NCBI GenBank assembly: GCA_947449015.1
Contig: CANFQA010000010.1
Location: 1-64,000, forward strand
DNA length: 64,000 nt
Reading direction: 5' to 3'
Source: Microthrixaceae bacterium
GTDB lineage: Bacteria; Actinomycetota; Acidimicrobiia; Acidimicrobiales; Acidimicrobilacustridaceae
Part shown: positions 25,628-34,982 of the stretch, piece by piece
Position numbering within the stretch: position 1 is the stretch's first letter
Layout: every line of letters begins with the position of its first letter
Notes under the pieces: generated by a model
The model's input: only the letters and a program-made list of their open reading frames with translations
The model's database searches: none
Told to the model about the DNA's origin: nothing
Program-made: the position numbers and the translations under genes

Positions 25628-26812
25628 GTGATTCATCCGATCCGAACCCGACCGCTAGTCCTCTGGGCCGGAGCGATCGCACTTGCCGCAGGCCTTCTCC
25701 TCGGCTGTTCCGATTCCGATTCAAATACCAGTTCTCAGGCCTCCGGAGCCACATGCCCCAAAGGAACGACCATCGCGTACATGGGCCGATTCGACGAGGT
25801 TGAGCCCGTTGTCGCGTCCTCCACACAATTGGGCGCCCAACTCGCCGTGGACGAATTCAACACTGCCAACCCGAACTGTCAGGTCACGCTCGAGGTGGAA
25901 GCCGGCAGCGGAGGCGAGACTGCTGCTGCCGATGCTGCAAGCAAGATCGTTGCAACACCCCAGGTGCTCGCCGTCGTCGGACCAAAACGCTCGGGTGACG
26001 CAGAAGTAGCTGCGCCAATACTCAACACCGGAGGCGTCCCGTTCATCTCCGCAACTGCGACCCGCACCGACCTCTCCGCACAAGGATGGAACATGTTCCA
26101 CCGAGTCGTCGGCACCAACAAAAGCCTCGGAATCGCCGCTGTGCGCTACATGACTGAGACACTCGGAGCCGCGAAGATTGCCGTCATTGATGATGCAACG
26201 CCATTCTCCGTTGACCTCGCTTCCACCATCACCCAATCGCTGGGAGCGAACGCGACTGTTGTTGGAACGATTACTGACGATCCTGCGAGCATCACTGCCA
26301 TCGTTGCCCAACTTGCAGGTTTCGGCTCCACTGACGCGGTGTACTTCGCCGGCTATGAACTCAAAGCCGCGAGCCTTCTTCACCAGTTGCGAGCAGCCGG
26401 CATCGGTTCAACGTTCGTCGGTTCGGACACGCTTCCAAGTGCCACTTTCCTCGACGCTGCTGGCAACGAGGCCGAAGGCGTGATCGCGACTTGTCTGTGC
26501 ACACCCCTGTCCGAAATCTCTGCGGGAGATGACTTCGCAACACGATTCCGGGCAACCTTCCCCAACGCGGACCCCAACGACGAATACGCGGCCGAAGCAT
26601 TCGATGCAACCAATCTCGTCCTCGCCACGATCGCAGCAGGAAATCATGACCGAGCCTCGATCGCCAACGCGATTTCGGGCATCACCTGGAATGGCATCAC
26701 TCGAACCATTCACTTTGATGAAAACGGCGAAGTCACCGACCCGGTGGTGTGGGTCAGTGAAGTGCGTGGGGGCTCCTTTCAGCCAATCGGACATGTGAGC
26801 GGAACGAACTGA
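25628..26812 (+). CDS. branched-chain amino acid-type ABC transporter substrate-binding lipoprotein
   Basis: The protein has 394 residues from the GTG at 25628, which follows a GAGGAG site. Residues 1-27 are a lipoprotein signal ending LLLGC (Cys27), then a Ser-rich linker. The rest is a periplasmic-binding-protein type 1 (Leu/Ile/Val-binding, receptor-like) fold: QLAVDEFNTANPNCQ, VAVVGP-like AVVGPKRSGDAEV, and VPFISATATRTDL. It should bind an amino acid or small acid outside the cell. No permease or ATPase gene is adjacent, so it is an orphan here. The nearby DUF1611/racemase pair suggests an amino acid ligand, by inference only. Confidence 0.87.
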   Translation: MIHPIRTRPLVLWAGAIALAAGLLLGCSDSDSNTSSQASGATCPKGTTIAYMGRFDEVEPVVASSTQLGAQLAVDEFNTANPNCQVTLEVEAGSGGETAAADAASKIVATPQVLAVVGPKRSGDAEVAAPILNTGGVPFISATATRTDLSAQGWNMFHRVVGTNKSLGIAAVRYMTETLGAAKIAVIDDATPFSVDLASTITQSLGANATVVGTITDDPASITAIVAQLAGFGSTDAVYFAGYELKAASLLHQLRAAGIGSTFVGSDTLPSATFLDAAGNEAEGVIATCLCTPLSEISAGDDFATRFRATFPNADPNDEYAAEAFDATNLVLATIAAGNHDRASIANAISGITWNGITRTIHFDENGEVTDPVVWVSEVRGGSFQPIGHVSGTN

Positions 26813-26835
26813 CCCACTTCAGAGCCTGAAACTCA

Positions 26836-26865
26836 GATCACCTGACACATCTGGGTGATTTCTAG
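26836..26865. terminator. possible hairpin after the lipoprotein gene
   Basis: ATCACC and GGTGAT arms enclose about ten bases and are followed by TTTCT. Pairing is short and only partly extended by wobbles, so support is weak. Confidence 0.3.
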
Positions 26866-27020
26866 GCCCCAAGCGGTAAAGCCTGACCGGTTCGGACGCT
26901 GCGCTGGTACCGTGACTTCATCGGCAATGCGTCGATGTTTGGAGCAGACAACTCGCTCGTCGCCGCACATGTGTGCCGCCCCGATCCCGTCGCCTCCTCT
27001 GGGCTGTGCGGAGGAGTTCC

Positions 27021-28187
27021 ATGTCGATTTTCCATTCGAATCAGGTCCCATTTGGCGCGCCCGGGCAGGAACCGGCGATGCCACCCGGCTCCGGCACTGC
27101 CATCGTCTACTGCGAGGGCCAGTTCGGCGAGCAGGACGGCAAGACCGCCAACGGACTCGTCCGCCACTCTGAGCGATTCCAGATCCTCAGCGTGATCGAC
27201 AGCTTGCATGCCGGCGCCGATTCCGGACAGTTTCTCGATGGAGTGGGCAACGGCATCCCTGTGCTGGCCTCGCTGCGCGAAGCAATCTCCTATGCCGGGA
27301 TTGTGCCGGACTTCCTCATCTGCGGCGTCGCACCCGCCGATGGCCTGCTCTCCCCACGCCAGCGCATCGTGCTGCTCGACGGCATCGACCGGGGGATGCA
27401 CGTCATCAACGGTCTGCACGAGTTCCTCAACGATGACGCCGAATTTGTGGCTGCCGCACTCCTCGCGGGGGTGACCATCACCGATGTACGACGCCCAAAG
27501 GAAACGAAGGATCTCAAACTCTTCTCCGGCCGTATCTGGGGTGTGACCTGCCCACGTATTGCCGTTCTCGGCACCGATGGTGCCATCGGCAAGCGCACGA
27601 CTGCAACGCTGCTCGTGAAAGCACTTCGTGATCGCGGAGTCAATGCGGTCATGGTTGGAACCGGCCAGACCTCACTCATCCAGGGCAGCAAGTACGGCGT
27701 GGCTCTTGATGCGCTGGTGCCGCAGTTCTGTTCGGGAGCGGTTGAGGATCAGGTCGTGCGAGCCTTCGAGGGCGAAGACCCTGACGTGATCATCGTTGAA
27801 GGCCAAGGCGCGCTCAGTCATCCGGCCTATCTGACATCGGCACACATTCTCCGTGGCAGCCGACCAGCCGCCGTCATTGTTCAGCACGCTCCGAGTCGCA
27901 AAGTACTCGGTGACTTTCCGATGGTCGCGATGCCTACTGTTGCCAGTGAGATCCAGATGATCGAATCATTTGCCGACACACGAGTGATCGGCGTGACGCT
28001 CAACCACGAGCTCATGACCGATGCTGAGGTGAGCGCAGCGATCATTGCCTACGAACTTGAGCTCGGCGTGCCCGTCACCGATCCGCTGACTCGGCCCCTC
28101 GATCAGCTGGCCGACATGGTGTTACTTGCTTTCCCCGAACTTTCCGCATCGCTCGGCGCCGCCGGACCGATCACCCCAAAAAGGTGA
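27021..28187 (+). CDS. DUF1611 protein, DgcN-like (D-glutamate N-acetyltransferase family)
   Basis: The protein has 388 residues from the ATG at 27021, which follows GGAGGAG. The N-terminal part is a Rossmann-like domain (VPDFLICGVAPADGLLSP), and the C-terminal part holds a P-loop, GTDGAIGKRTTA near 184-195, followed by MVGTGQTSLIQGSKYG. This two-domain layout is typical of DUF1611. Characterised members (DgcN) act in D-glutamate breakdown by N-acetylating D-glutamate. The stop overlaps the start of a PLP racemase gene, so the two are coupled and probably act on the same D-amino acid. The exact substrate is inferred. Confidence 0.82.
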   Translation: MSIFHSNQVPFGAPGQEPAMPPGSGTAIVYCEGQFGEQDGKTANGLVRHSERFQILSVIDSLHAGADSGQFLDGVGNGIPVLASLREAISYAGIVPDFLICGVAPADGLLSPRQRIVLLDGIDRGMHVINGLHEFLNDDAEFVAAALLAGVTITDVRRPKETKDLKLFSGRIWGVTCPRIAVLGTDGAIGKRTTATLLVKALRDRGVNAVMVGTGQTSLIQGSKYGVALDALVPQFCSGAVEDQVVRAFEGEDPDVIIVEGQGALSHPAYLTSAHILRGSRPAAVIVQHAPSRKVLGDFPMVAMPTVASEIQMIESFADTRVIGVTLNHELMTDAEVSAAIIAYELELGVPVTDPLTRPLDQLADMVLLAFPELSASLGAAGPITPKR

Positions 28188-29260
28188 TGGCACCTCGCCT
28201 CGAGATCAACCTCGATGCGATCCGACACAATGCGACGGGATTGGTGGCGCGCCTCGGAAAACGAGGCATCCGAGTCATCGGCGTCACCAAGGCGCTGATG
28301 GCGTGGCCTCAACTTGCCCGCGTACTCATCGAGTCGGGCGTTTCGGGACTCGGCGACTCTCGGGTTGAAAATCTCGAGCGTCTCCGCCGAAACAGATTCA
28401 CAGTCCCGCTCATGATGATCCGCTCGCCGATGCTCAGCCAGGCTAACGCGGCAGTGAATGCATGTGACGTAACCCTCAACACCGAACTCTCCGTGCTCAG
28501 CGCGCTTTCCGCAGCGGCAACCCGAAACGAGCGGCCCCACGCTGTCGTGCTGATGGTCGAACTCGGGGATCTGCGCGAAGGAATTGCGATTGACGAGGTT
28601 GTCGATGCGGCCCGGTGTGTCACCCGCATGCCCGGTCTCGTGCTTGCCGGCATTGGCACCAACTTGGGTTGCCAAAGTGGTGTTGTGCCCGACCAACACA
28701 AGATGGACGAGTTGTCGGGTCTTGCCGACGATGTTGAGTCCGCCTGTGGACTCAGGCTCGAGTCCGTGTCTGGAGGGAACTCCGGGAGCCTCGGATGGGC
28801 GCTTTCCACCACCGATGTAGGTCGGGTGGATGAACTCAGACTCGGCGAAGCCATCCTGCTTGGCCTTGATCCTCTGACTCGACTACCGATCAATGGCCTT
28901 CGACAGGATGGGTTCCAACTCATTGCCGAGGTCATCGAGATGAAGACGAAACCAACCCGGCCGTGGGGGGCGATCGCCCAGACTGCCTTCGGCCCTGTCG
29001 CAACCGTGAAGGATGAGGTGGAAGCGGGTGAGACGCGCCGCCGAGCCATTCTCGCCCTCGGTCGCCAGGACATTGACCCGGATGGTCTGACCGCACCAGC
29101 GGGCGTGATCATCCGAGGGGCCAGCAGTGACCATCTGGTCATCGAGGTCGGTGACCACGAGCTGATCGTCGGTGATGAGCTGTCCTTCGGCCTTAACTAC
29201 GGCGCGCTGCTCAGGGCCGCGACCTCACCATTCGTCACGAAGGTAGCCACGAGCGCCTGA
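28184..29260 (+). CDS. PLP-dependent alanine/ornithine racemase-family protein (fold type III)
   Basis: The 358-residue protein begins at a GTG at 28184 overlapping the DUF1611 stop (an ATG at 28187 is an alternative). The N-terminal TIM-barrel domain has the PLP lysine Lys36 in GVTKAL, the segment GLGDSRVENLERLR as in the YggS/ornithine racemase group, and SGGNSGSLGW as the likely phosphate-binding loop. The C-terminal beta domain ends GDELSFGLNYGALLRA. It probably interconverts L and D forms of an amino acid for the DUF1611 partner. A diverged partial copy of its 3' end lies at 33461-33916, beyond the secreted-protein gene. Confidence 0.85.
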   Translation: MMAPRLEINLDAIRHNATGLVARLGKRGIRVIGVTKALMAWPQLARVLIESGVSGLGDSRVENLERLRRNRFTVPLMMIRSPMLSQANAAVNACDVTLNTELSVLSALSAAATRNERPHAVVLMVELGDLREGIAIDEVVDAARCVTRMPGLVLAGIGTNLGCQSGVVPDQHKMDELSGLADDVESACGLRLESVSGGNSGSLGWALSTTDVGRVDELRLGEAILLGLDPLTRLPINGLRQDGFQLIAEVIEMKTKPTRPWGAIAQTAFGPVATVKDEVEAGETRRRAILALGRQDIDPDGLTAPAGVIIRGASSDHLVIEVGDHELIVGDELSFGLNYGALLRAATSPFVTKVATSA

Positions 29261-29325
29261 CTGCGCTGAAACCGCGCTGAACCCTGCTGAAATCGCAGTG
29301 AATGACTACACGCCGCGGAAGCAGC

Positions 29326-32300
29326 TCAATTCACGGTGATCGAAAGCTTCTGTTTCGTCGAGAGCACCCCGGAGATTGCCTGCACCCAGAACGTCGATTT
29401 CGCCGAGCGCGTGCTGGGTGTACCCGAGATCGTCGCAGTGCCGTCAGCATTGTCCACCAGCGCGATCCCTGCAGGAAGTGTCGAAGTTCCGAAGAGGGAG
29501 ATCACCGGAGTCGGATAGCCGCCACGTGTCCGGATCGTGAACGAGGACAGCACACGGCGGGTCATCGTTATCGAATTCGATGACGTGAAAATCGGCGGGG
29601 AGGCAACTACCACAACCACATCAACGGATGCCCACGCGCTTGGATAGCCGTTTGCCGTCACTGTGACCGTTGTCGACCCGCCTACATCGGGAGTTCCAAC
29701 GATCTTGCCGGTGCCATTCCCGTTGTCAACAAACCTTGCCCATGATGGAAGACCGGTCACGCTAAGCGTGGGTTGATAACCAGACGCCGCTGTAGTGATT
29801 CGAATTGTGGCGGCCTGTCGGATTGTTGCGGTTGTGTTCGTTGCCGTAATTGAAGGTGCCACTGCTGAATACAGCGTGAACTCCTTCGTAATCTCGTTCG
29901 GTGCCTCACCACCAGCGATTGTCACACGCCATTTCCCTGAAGACTTCACTTTGCCAGCAATACTCGCAGTGCCGTCGCCATTGTCAATGAACTTGACACC
30001 CGATGGGAGAGTCCCCGCGGTAATCCGCAACGAGCGCGCCGCGTCAGGCAGTCCGGTGGTCGTGATTGACACGGTTGTAGCCACACCGCGAACAACCAGC
30101 ACTCTGGCTGCGCTCGTGAAACCCGGTGTTGTGATCGACGAGGACCGATCGGCGTACTCGCTGTAACCCAGATCATTCGTGGCCCGCACCGAGAACTGAT
30201 AGGTGGTCGCTGGAGACAGACCTGAAATCGTGCATGTCGTGTCCGTTGTCGGGCACACAGCTCCGTCAATCAAGGTGCCGGAAGCGGTGTAGGCCTGTGC
30301 CCAATATCCGCTGATGGCGAGCCCGCCATCGAATGTGGATGCAGTCCACGAAACAGTTGCAGCGCCAGCCGATGGAACTGCCGTCACGCCGGTTGGTGCG
30401 CTCGGGACCGTATTCGCCTTTGGCGTATACGTTGACGTACGCGTGGCGTAGTCGCTGTAGCCGTTGTCATTGGTTGCCCGCACGGAGAACTTGTAGCCAA
30501 CGTCGTTCGTAAGACCAGCGATGGAACATGCGGTTCCCGTAGTGGAACAGACCGCTCCGACGAGTAACTCGCCACTCGAGGTGTACGCCTGCGCCCAGTA
30601 CCCCGTGATGGGGAGACCCCCGTCGTAGTCAGATGCATCCCAAGAAACGTCGACGGAACTGTCATGGGCGACGCCGGTGACGTTGGTAGGCGCACTCGGC
30701 ACAGTCGTTGAGATCTCCACGGCGGCGGAGTCGGCTGCCGCACCATCGGAGAACGAGCTGGTGGGTACAACGGAGAATGTGTAGGTGGTACCGGCTGTGA
30801 GGCCAGTGACGACACAGGAGTTCGTACCGCCCTCGACGACCGAGTACGAACATGCCGCTCCGCCCGGTGACGCTGTCACCGCATAGGAAGTGATCGCCGG
30901 ATACACACCTGGGTACGGAGTCCAAGAAACCGTGGCACTGCGATCGCCAGGTACAGCGGTTACGCCGGTGGGCGCAGTGGGCGCCCCCGGGAAGTTAAAC
31001 GGTCCGACCTGCGCTGCGGCGCTGTTGCCGAACACGGTGGTTGCGTAGAAATCGAAGGTGTAGGAGTGACCAGCGGGGAACGGACCGAATACCGCAGCAC
31101 ACCAGCAAGACGTGTACGTCGTGTAGTCGTAGGCGTTGGTAATCGGATCACGCAGGACATAGGCGATACTTCCGGGCGATCCTCCGCCGGGCACACCCCA
31201 CGTCATGTACACCTGCCGGGCATTTTGCTTCGCGGCCGAATAGACGCCGGGGGCCTGTGGGTTGTTGTACTCGACGAGAGGAGCCGACCACGCCGAGGGA
31301 ACGCTCGAACCGTCGGGGTTCGTCGCGACTACTCGATAACTGACACTTGCCCCGAAGCTGAGTCCCTGGTCGAAACCAATGGTGCAGCTGGTTGCCGATG
31401 GGCCTGCGGTGCAGGTGCCGTCACCCGTGGACGCCGTAACAGTGAAGCCGGTGAGCGCTGAGCCACCAGTGTCAGTAGGAGCGGTCCAGCTCACGGTGAT
31501 CGGACCACCGGTGGAACCGGAGCCAGTTGCAGTAACCCCGGTAGGGGCAGCAGGGAGTGTGGACTGCAGTTCGATGAATCCCGAGACGCCTGCCGCACTC
31601 GCATCGGCGCTGGCGAGGAAGATGTCGCCCTTCGCGTCGGTGAAGACAGAACTCAATGAGGACGAACCTGTTGTTCCGTCCGCGAGTTTGGTCGGATTCG
31701 AGAGGTTTGCATCAAGCACATACAGGTTCTGTTTGGTGCCGCTGCCGATATCAAGCACGACCAAGCGCCCATCGGGCAGCACGCTGACCTTCGCGATATT
31801 GCTCGGTGTGTAGCTGAGTTTGGTTGCAATGGTTGACGCGACGTTGATCGACCAGACTGCGCCGGTGCCTCCGGCATAGAGGGTCGATCCATCGGGACTA
31901 CTCGCAATCGAATTGATCGATCCGCCAGATCCCGAGATTGTTGTCAACGTGGTGTAGCTCGTGCCGTCAGTGTTCATCTGAAGAATACGATCGCCGGCCG
32001 CCAGATAGAGCTTTGTTCCGTCTGGGCTCATGGCCAGCGATTCCACCGCGTACGGGTAGATGTTCTTGACAGTTCTTGTGAGACCTCCGGGCGTCGTCGA
32101 GAACTTCACGATCCAATTCGCCTGCGGAGCCGCCGCGTAGATCGTGCTTCCATCAGGACTCAGCACCATGTCGGTGATCCACCCGTTGTCCGCGGTGCTG
32201 ACAAATGCTTGGTCATAGCCCGACGGTGTCATGCGTATGACATAGCCCTGGTCGGTCGCCGCAAAGACGGTGCGTCCGTCAGCGCTGGTGGCGACGTTGT

Positions 32301-33291
32301 TGAAGAAATCTTGCGAGTACAGGATGTTGGGAGATTTGGAGGCTCCGACGCCGAGGCCGCGATATCCCGAAGCAACGTGATTTCGCGAGGTGACCGAAAC
32401 CGGCGGCGGCAGCAGCTCAACAATGTCGCTGCGAGTGAAATCCTGCACGTAGACGTGATTCCGACTGTCGACCGTGATGTCGGTCACGCTAGAAAAACCA
32501 GAAGCGACGGAAACCGGCGAGGAGCCATCGGCGTTCATCTTGATTACTGACTGTGAACCTGAGCCCGAGTTATTCCCGTAGTAGAGCGAACCGTCCGGTC
32601 CGAAGGCGACCTGCGGATTGGTCAGACCGGTGACCAGCGTCGTCGCGCCTGTCCCATCGATGTTGAGAGTTCCGACGGTGGACGCCGTGCCGAAGGCGAT
32701 CTTGGTGCCATCGCTCGAGATCGCAATGGACCGACCACTCGCCGGGGTAACAGTTGCGATCGAGGTCTGGTTCGTGCCAGCCCCGGACCAGCGGAGGATC
32801 TCGCCGGCAGTGGTGATGACGTAGACAGAACCCGCAGGGCTAACGGCGAGATCTTCTGGGATCCATGTGCCGTAGCCGAAGACGGCGAGGCTGCTACTGC
32901 CGTCTGATTTCTGCTTGACGACGTTGCCGGTCCGCAGCGCCGAGTAGACCGCAGCGCCATCAGGGCTTACACCGAGGCCCACGAGGTAGGTACCGCTCGT
33001 GACGACCGTTGTTGCGGAGCCTCCGCCGGTGGGAATCGACTTGACGACACCCGCCACACCGCCAGTGACGAACATCCTCGACCCGTCTGTGTTGAACGCA
33101 GCTGCCCGCCAATCTCCGGTGTTGGTCGCGGCAATCGGGCTCGTGAACGACGAGGAGGCGTAGCCAGCTCCGATCGTGATGCCGTTAGGCGCCGCGGCGC
33201 CTGCTGGCGCCGCGGCGGTGAGACCGGTAGCAGCCACGAGAACGAAGATCGCCACAAGAGTGCGGAGTGGTCGGTGCGTCGTGAACGTCAT
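29326..33291 (-). CDS. large secreted beta-propeller / fibronectin type III / Ig-like protein
   Basis: The 1321-residue protein starts with a Sec signal peptide (cleavage near AGAAA, residues 30-35). Residues about 40-560 are repeated propeller blades of the form SPDGxxxY (for example LGVSPDGAAVYSA, AMSPDGTKLYLA, ASSPDGSTLYAG). Residues about 570-1060 hold five fibronectin type III domains, beginning APTGVTATG and spaced by xPSAPTxV linkers; the last two are near copies with matching Cys pairs. The C-terminus has three putative Ig domains (IDNGDGTASI, VDNGNGTGKI, VDNADGTATI). There is no anchor motif or C-terminal membrane helix. It is probably a secreted surface or matrix protein. The function is unknown. 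Confidence 0.88.
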   Translation of the reverse strand: MTFTTHRPLRTLVAIFVLVAATGLTAAAPAGAAAPNGITIGAGYASSSFTSPIAATNTGDWRAAAFNTDGSRMFVTGGVAGVVKSIPTGGGSATTVVTSGTYLVGLGVSPDGAAVYSALRTGNVVKQKSDGSSSLAVFGYGTWIPEDLAVSPAGSVYVITTAGEILRWSGAGTNQTSIATVTPASGRSIAISSDGTKIAFGTASTVGTLNIDGTGATTLVTGLTNPQVAFGPDGSLYYGNNSGSGSQSVIKMNADGSSPVSVASGFSSVTDITVDSRNHVYVQDFTRSDIVELLPPPVSVTSRNHVASGYRGLGVGASKSPNILYSQDFFNNVATSADGRTVFAATDQGYVIRMTPSGYDQAFVSTADNGWITDMVLSPDGSTIYAAAPQANWIVKFSTTPGGLTRTVKNIYPYAVESLAMSPDGTKLYLAAGDRILQMNTDGTSYTTLTTISGSGGSINSIASSPDGSTLYAGGTGAVWSINVASTIATKLSYTPSNIAKVSVLPDGRLVVLDIGSGTKQNLYVLDANLSNPTKLADGTTGSSSLSSVFTDAKGDIFLASADASAAGVSGFIELQSTLPAAPTGVTATGSGSTGGPITVSWTAPTDTGGSALTGFTVTASTGDGTCTAGPSATSCTIGFDQGLSFGASVSYRVVATNPDGSSVPSAWSAPLVEYNNPQAPGVYSAAKQNARQVYMTWGVPGGGSPGSIAYVLRDPITNAYDYTTYTSCWCAAVFGPFPAGHSYTFDFYATTVFGNSAAAQVGPFNFPGAPTAPTGVTAVPGDRSATVSWTPYPGVYPAITSYAVTASPGGAACSYSVVEGGTNSCVVTGLTAGTTYTFSVVPTSSFSDGAAADSAAVEISTTVPSAPTNVTGVAHDSSVDVSWDASDYDGGLPITGYWAQAYTSSGELLVGAVCSTTGTACSIAGLTNDVGYKFSVRATNDNGYSDYATRTSTYTPKANTVPSAPTGVTAVPSAGAATVSWTASTFDGGLAISGYWAQAYTASGTLIDGAVCPTTDTTCTISGLSPATTYQFSVRATNDLGYSEYADRSSSITTPGFTSAARVLVVRGVATTVSITTTGLPDAARSLRITAGTLPSGVKFIDNGDGTASIAGKVKSSGKWRVTIAGGEAPNEITKEFTLYSAVAPSITATNTTATIRQAATIRITTAASGYQPTLSVTGLPSWARFVDNGNGTGKIVGTPDVGGSTTVTVTANGYPSAWASVDVVVVVASPPIFTSSNSITMTRRVLSSFTIRTRGGYPTPVISLFGTSTLPAGIALVDNADGTATISGTPSTRSAKSTFWVQAISGVLSTKQKLSITVN

Positions 33292-33313
33292 GAATCTGCC
33301 TCATTCCGATGGA

Positions 33314-33333
33314 GAGGACTTGGCCAAGTCCTC
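33314..33333. promoter_or_regulatory. 20-bp perfect palindrome upstream of the secreted-protein gene
   Basis: GAGGACTTGGCCAAGTCCTC is a perfect palindrome with no spacer. It lies 23 to 42 bases upstream of the reverse-strand start at 33291, in the expected promoter or leader. It is a good candidate for a dimeric regulator site. Confidence 0.5.
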
Positions 33334-33460
33334 GAAGTCACTCAAGAAGGTGGTTATTCAGAAAGACAGTCACTCAAACGGTGAATGCACGAGGATTCTG
33401 AACTGGGTTCGATTCTATTCCTGTCACTGGCCAGAAGTCACGCCAGCCACACCAACCACG

Positions 33461-33916
33461 CTCGTGCTTGCCGGCATTGGCACCAACTTGGCTTGCCAAA
33501 GTGGTGTTGTGCCCGACCAACACAAGATGGACGAGTTGTCGGGTCTTGCCGACGATGTTGAGTCCGCCTGTGGACTCAGGCTCGAGTCCGTGTCTGGAGG
33601 GAACTCCGGGAGCCTCGGATGGGCGCTTTCCACCACGGACGTAGGTCGGGTGGATGAACTCCGACTCGGCGAAGCAATCCTGCTTGGCCTCGATCCTCTG
33701 ACTCGACTCCCGATCGATGGCCTTCGACAGGATGGGTTCCAACTCATCGCCGAGGTCATCGAGATGAAGACGAAACCAACCCGGCCGTGGGGGGCGATCG
33801 CCCAGACTGCCTTCGGCCCTGTCGCAACTGACGAGCTGTCCTTCGGCCTCGACTACGGCGCGCTGCTCAGGGCCGCGACCTCACCATTCGTCACGAAGAT
33901 CGTGACAAGCGCCTGA
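33461..33916 (+). pseudogene. partial copy of the racemase gene 3' end with an in-frame 56-codon deletion
   Basis: The stretch matches 28637-29260 from a sharp left edge to the shared stop codon, but lacks the part equal to 29005-29172 (168 bases, exactly 56 codons). By hand I count about 17 differences over 456 aligned bases, most of them synonymous. The frame stays open, but the N-terminal domain with the PLP lysine is missing and no credible start is present, so it should not be active. The mostly synonymous changes suggest descent from a working relative rather than decay of the resident copy. Confidence 0.85.
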
Positions 33917-34009
33917 ACCGGCCAGTAACCCGCAAATTCACCGAACCCCCTGGTCGTTGCGGCGACTACGGCTTACCGCTCTACGACATAACCTGTCTCA
34001 GCCCCACAC

Positions 34010-34765
34010 ATGGAGTTGAAAGCGGGACTCATGCCTCCAATCTCTCAGAGTGCACAGCGAGCCCAACGGGTTCTCCGACGCCTGCTTCGAGGCGAAGGCC
34101 TCCGACCAAAGCCATCACGACTTGACCTCGCCTCATTCTCGAAGAGTTTCGACGTGACTCCGAGAACCGTGCTCGAGATCGGCGCGAACAACGGCGGCGA
34201 CAGTGAACGTCTCCTCGCAACCTTCAGCGCCGCTACGTTGCATTGCTTCGAGCCTGACCCGAGAGCACTCGCCCTACTCCAATCGCGTGTCACCTCGGAA
34301 CGTGTTCGCATCTATCCGGTCGCGGTCGGCGATGTCGACGGCCTTCTGCCGTTCCACCAGTCAGGTGGCGCGCCGCCTGGAAAGGAGCAGCAGTATCCGG
34401 AGGGGTGGCATTTTTCGAGTTCACTTCACAAACCCACCAATCACCTCACAGAATTCCCGTGGTGCACATTCGAGGAGACAATCGAGGTCGAATGCGTTCG
34501 ACTCGACACTTGGTACGAAAATCACGACATCGGAACGATCGACTTCATCTGGGCAGACGTCCAAGGAGCCGAACCCGACCTGCTTCGCGGCGGTCAGGAA
34601 GCGCTCCGCAACACTCGGTTCCTCTACACCGAGTTCGCCGAGAGCGGTCTCTACGAAGGACATCTGCCGCTCGACGCGTTACTAGAGCTGATCCCCGATT
34701 GGCGGGTCGTCACTCGCTTTCCCAACGATCTTCTCTTGGAGAATCTCGCATTCCGAGGGGCCTGA
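34010..34765 (+). CDS. FkbM family methyltransferase
   Basis: The 251-residue protein has an FkbM-type AdoMet-binding domain: VLEIGANNGGDSERLL (motif I, about residues 48-63), CFEPDPRALALL (acidic ribose-binding Glu) and later DFIWADVQGAEPDLLRGG, the usual IKIDVEGxE-like motif. FkbM proteins O-methylate sugars or polyketides, often in surface glycan loci. A TAACCT -10-like element lies at 33989-33994, 15 bases before the ATG. Neighbours are the racemase remnant and a divergent efflux pair, so the acceptor is unclear. Confidence 0.87.
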   Translation: MELKAGLMPPISQSAQRAQRVLRRLLRGEGLRPKPSRLDLASFSKSFDVTPRTVLEIGANNGGDSERLLATFSAATLHCFEPDPRALALLQSRVTSERVRIYPVAVGDVDGLLPFHQSGGAPPGKEQQYPEGWHFSSSLHKPTNHLTEFPWCTFEETIEVECVRLDTWYENHDIGTIDFIWADVQGAEPDLLRGGQEALRNTRFLYTEFAESGLYEGHLPLDALLELIPDWRVVTRFPNDLLLENLAFRGA

Positions 34766-34982
34766 CTACTTCGGGGCAGACCACGGGATCGTTCAGTACA
34801 GTTCGACGTTGCCGTGATGTGGCCAGCGGGGTCAGCAAATGCGGAGAGAAGAGCGATCTCGTCTGGATATCCACTCGCACCAATACGGTGGTCAGACCTA
34901 GGTCATCCGAGGCGCGATCACCACATCACCGTCGATCGAACGCGATCCGGATCCCCTATGCACCGAGGAGAGAACGAGACTT

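Noticed and set aside
33176-33460. Forward open frame joining the secreted-gene promoter region to the racemase remnant
   Set aside because: The part before 33461 reads through antisense signal-peptide sequence and a palindrome; no start signal supports a fusion protein.
34766-34982. Intergenic stretch between the FkbM and FUSC genes
   Set aside because: Only a 5-bp stem around the FUSC stop codon (GAGAC/GTCTC) was seen, too short to call a terminator.
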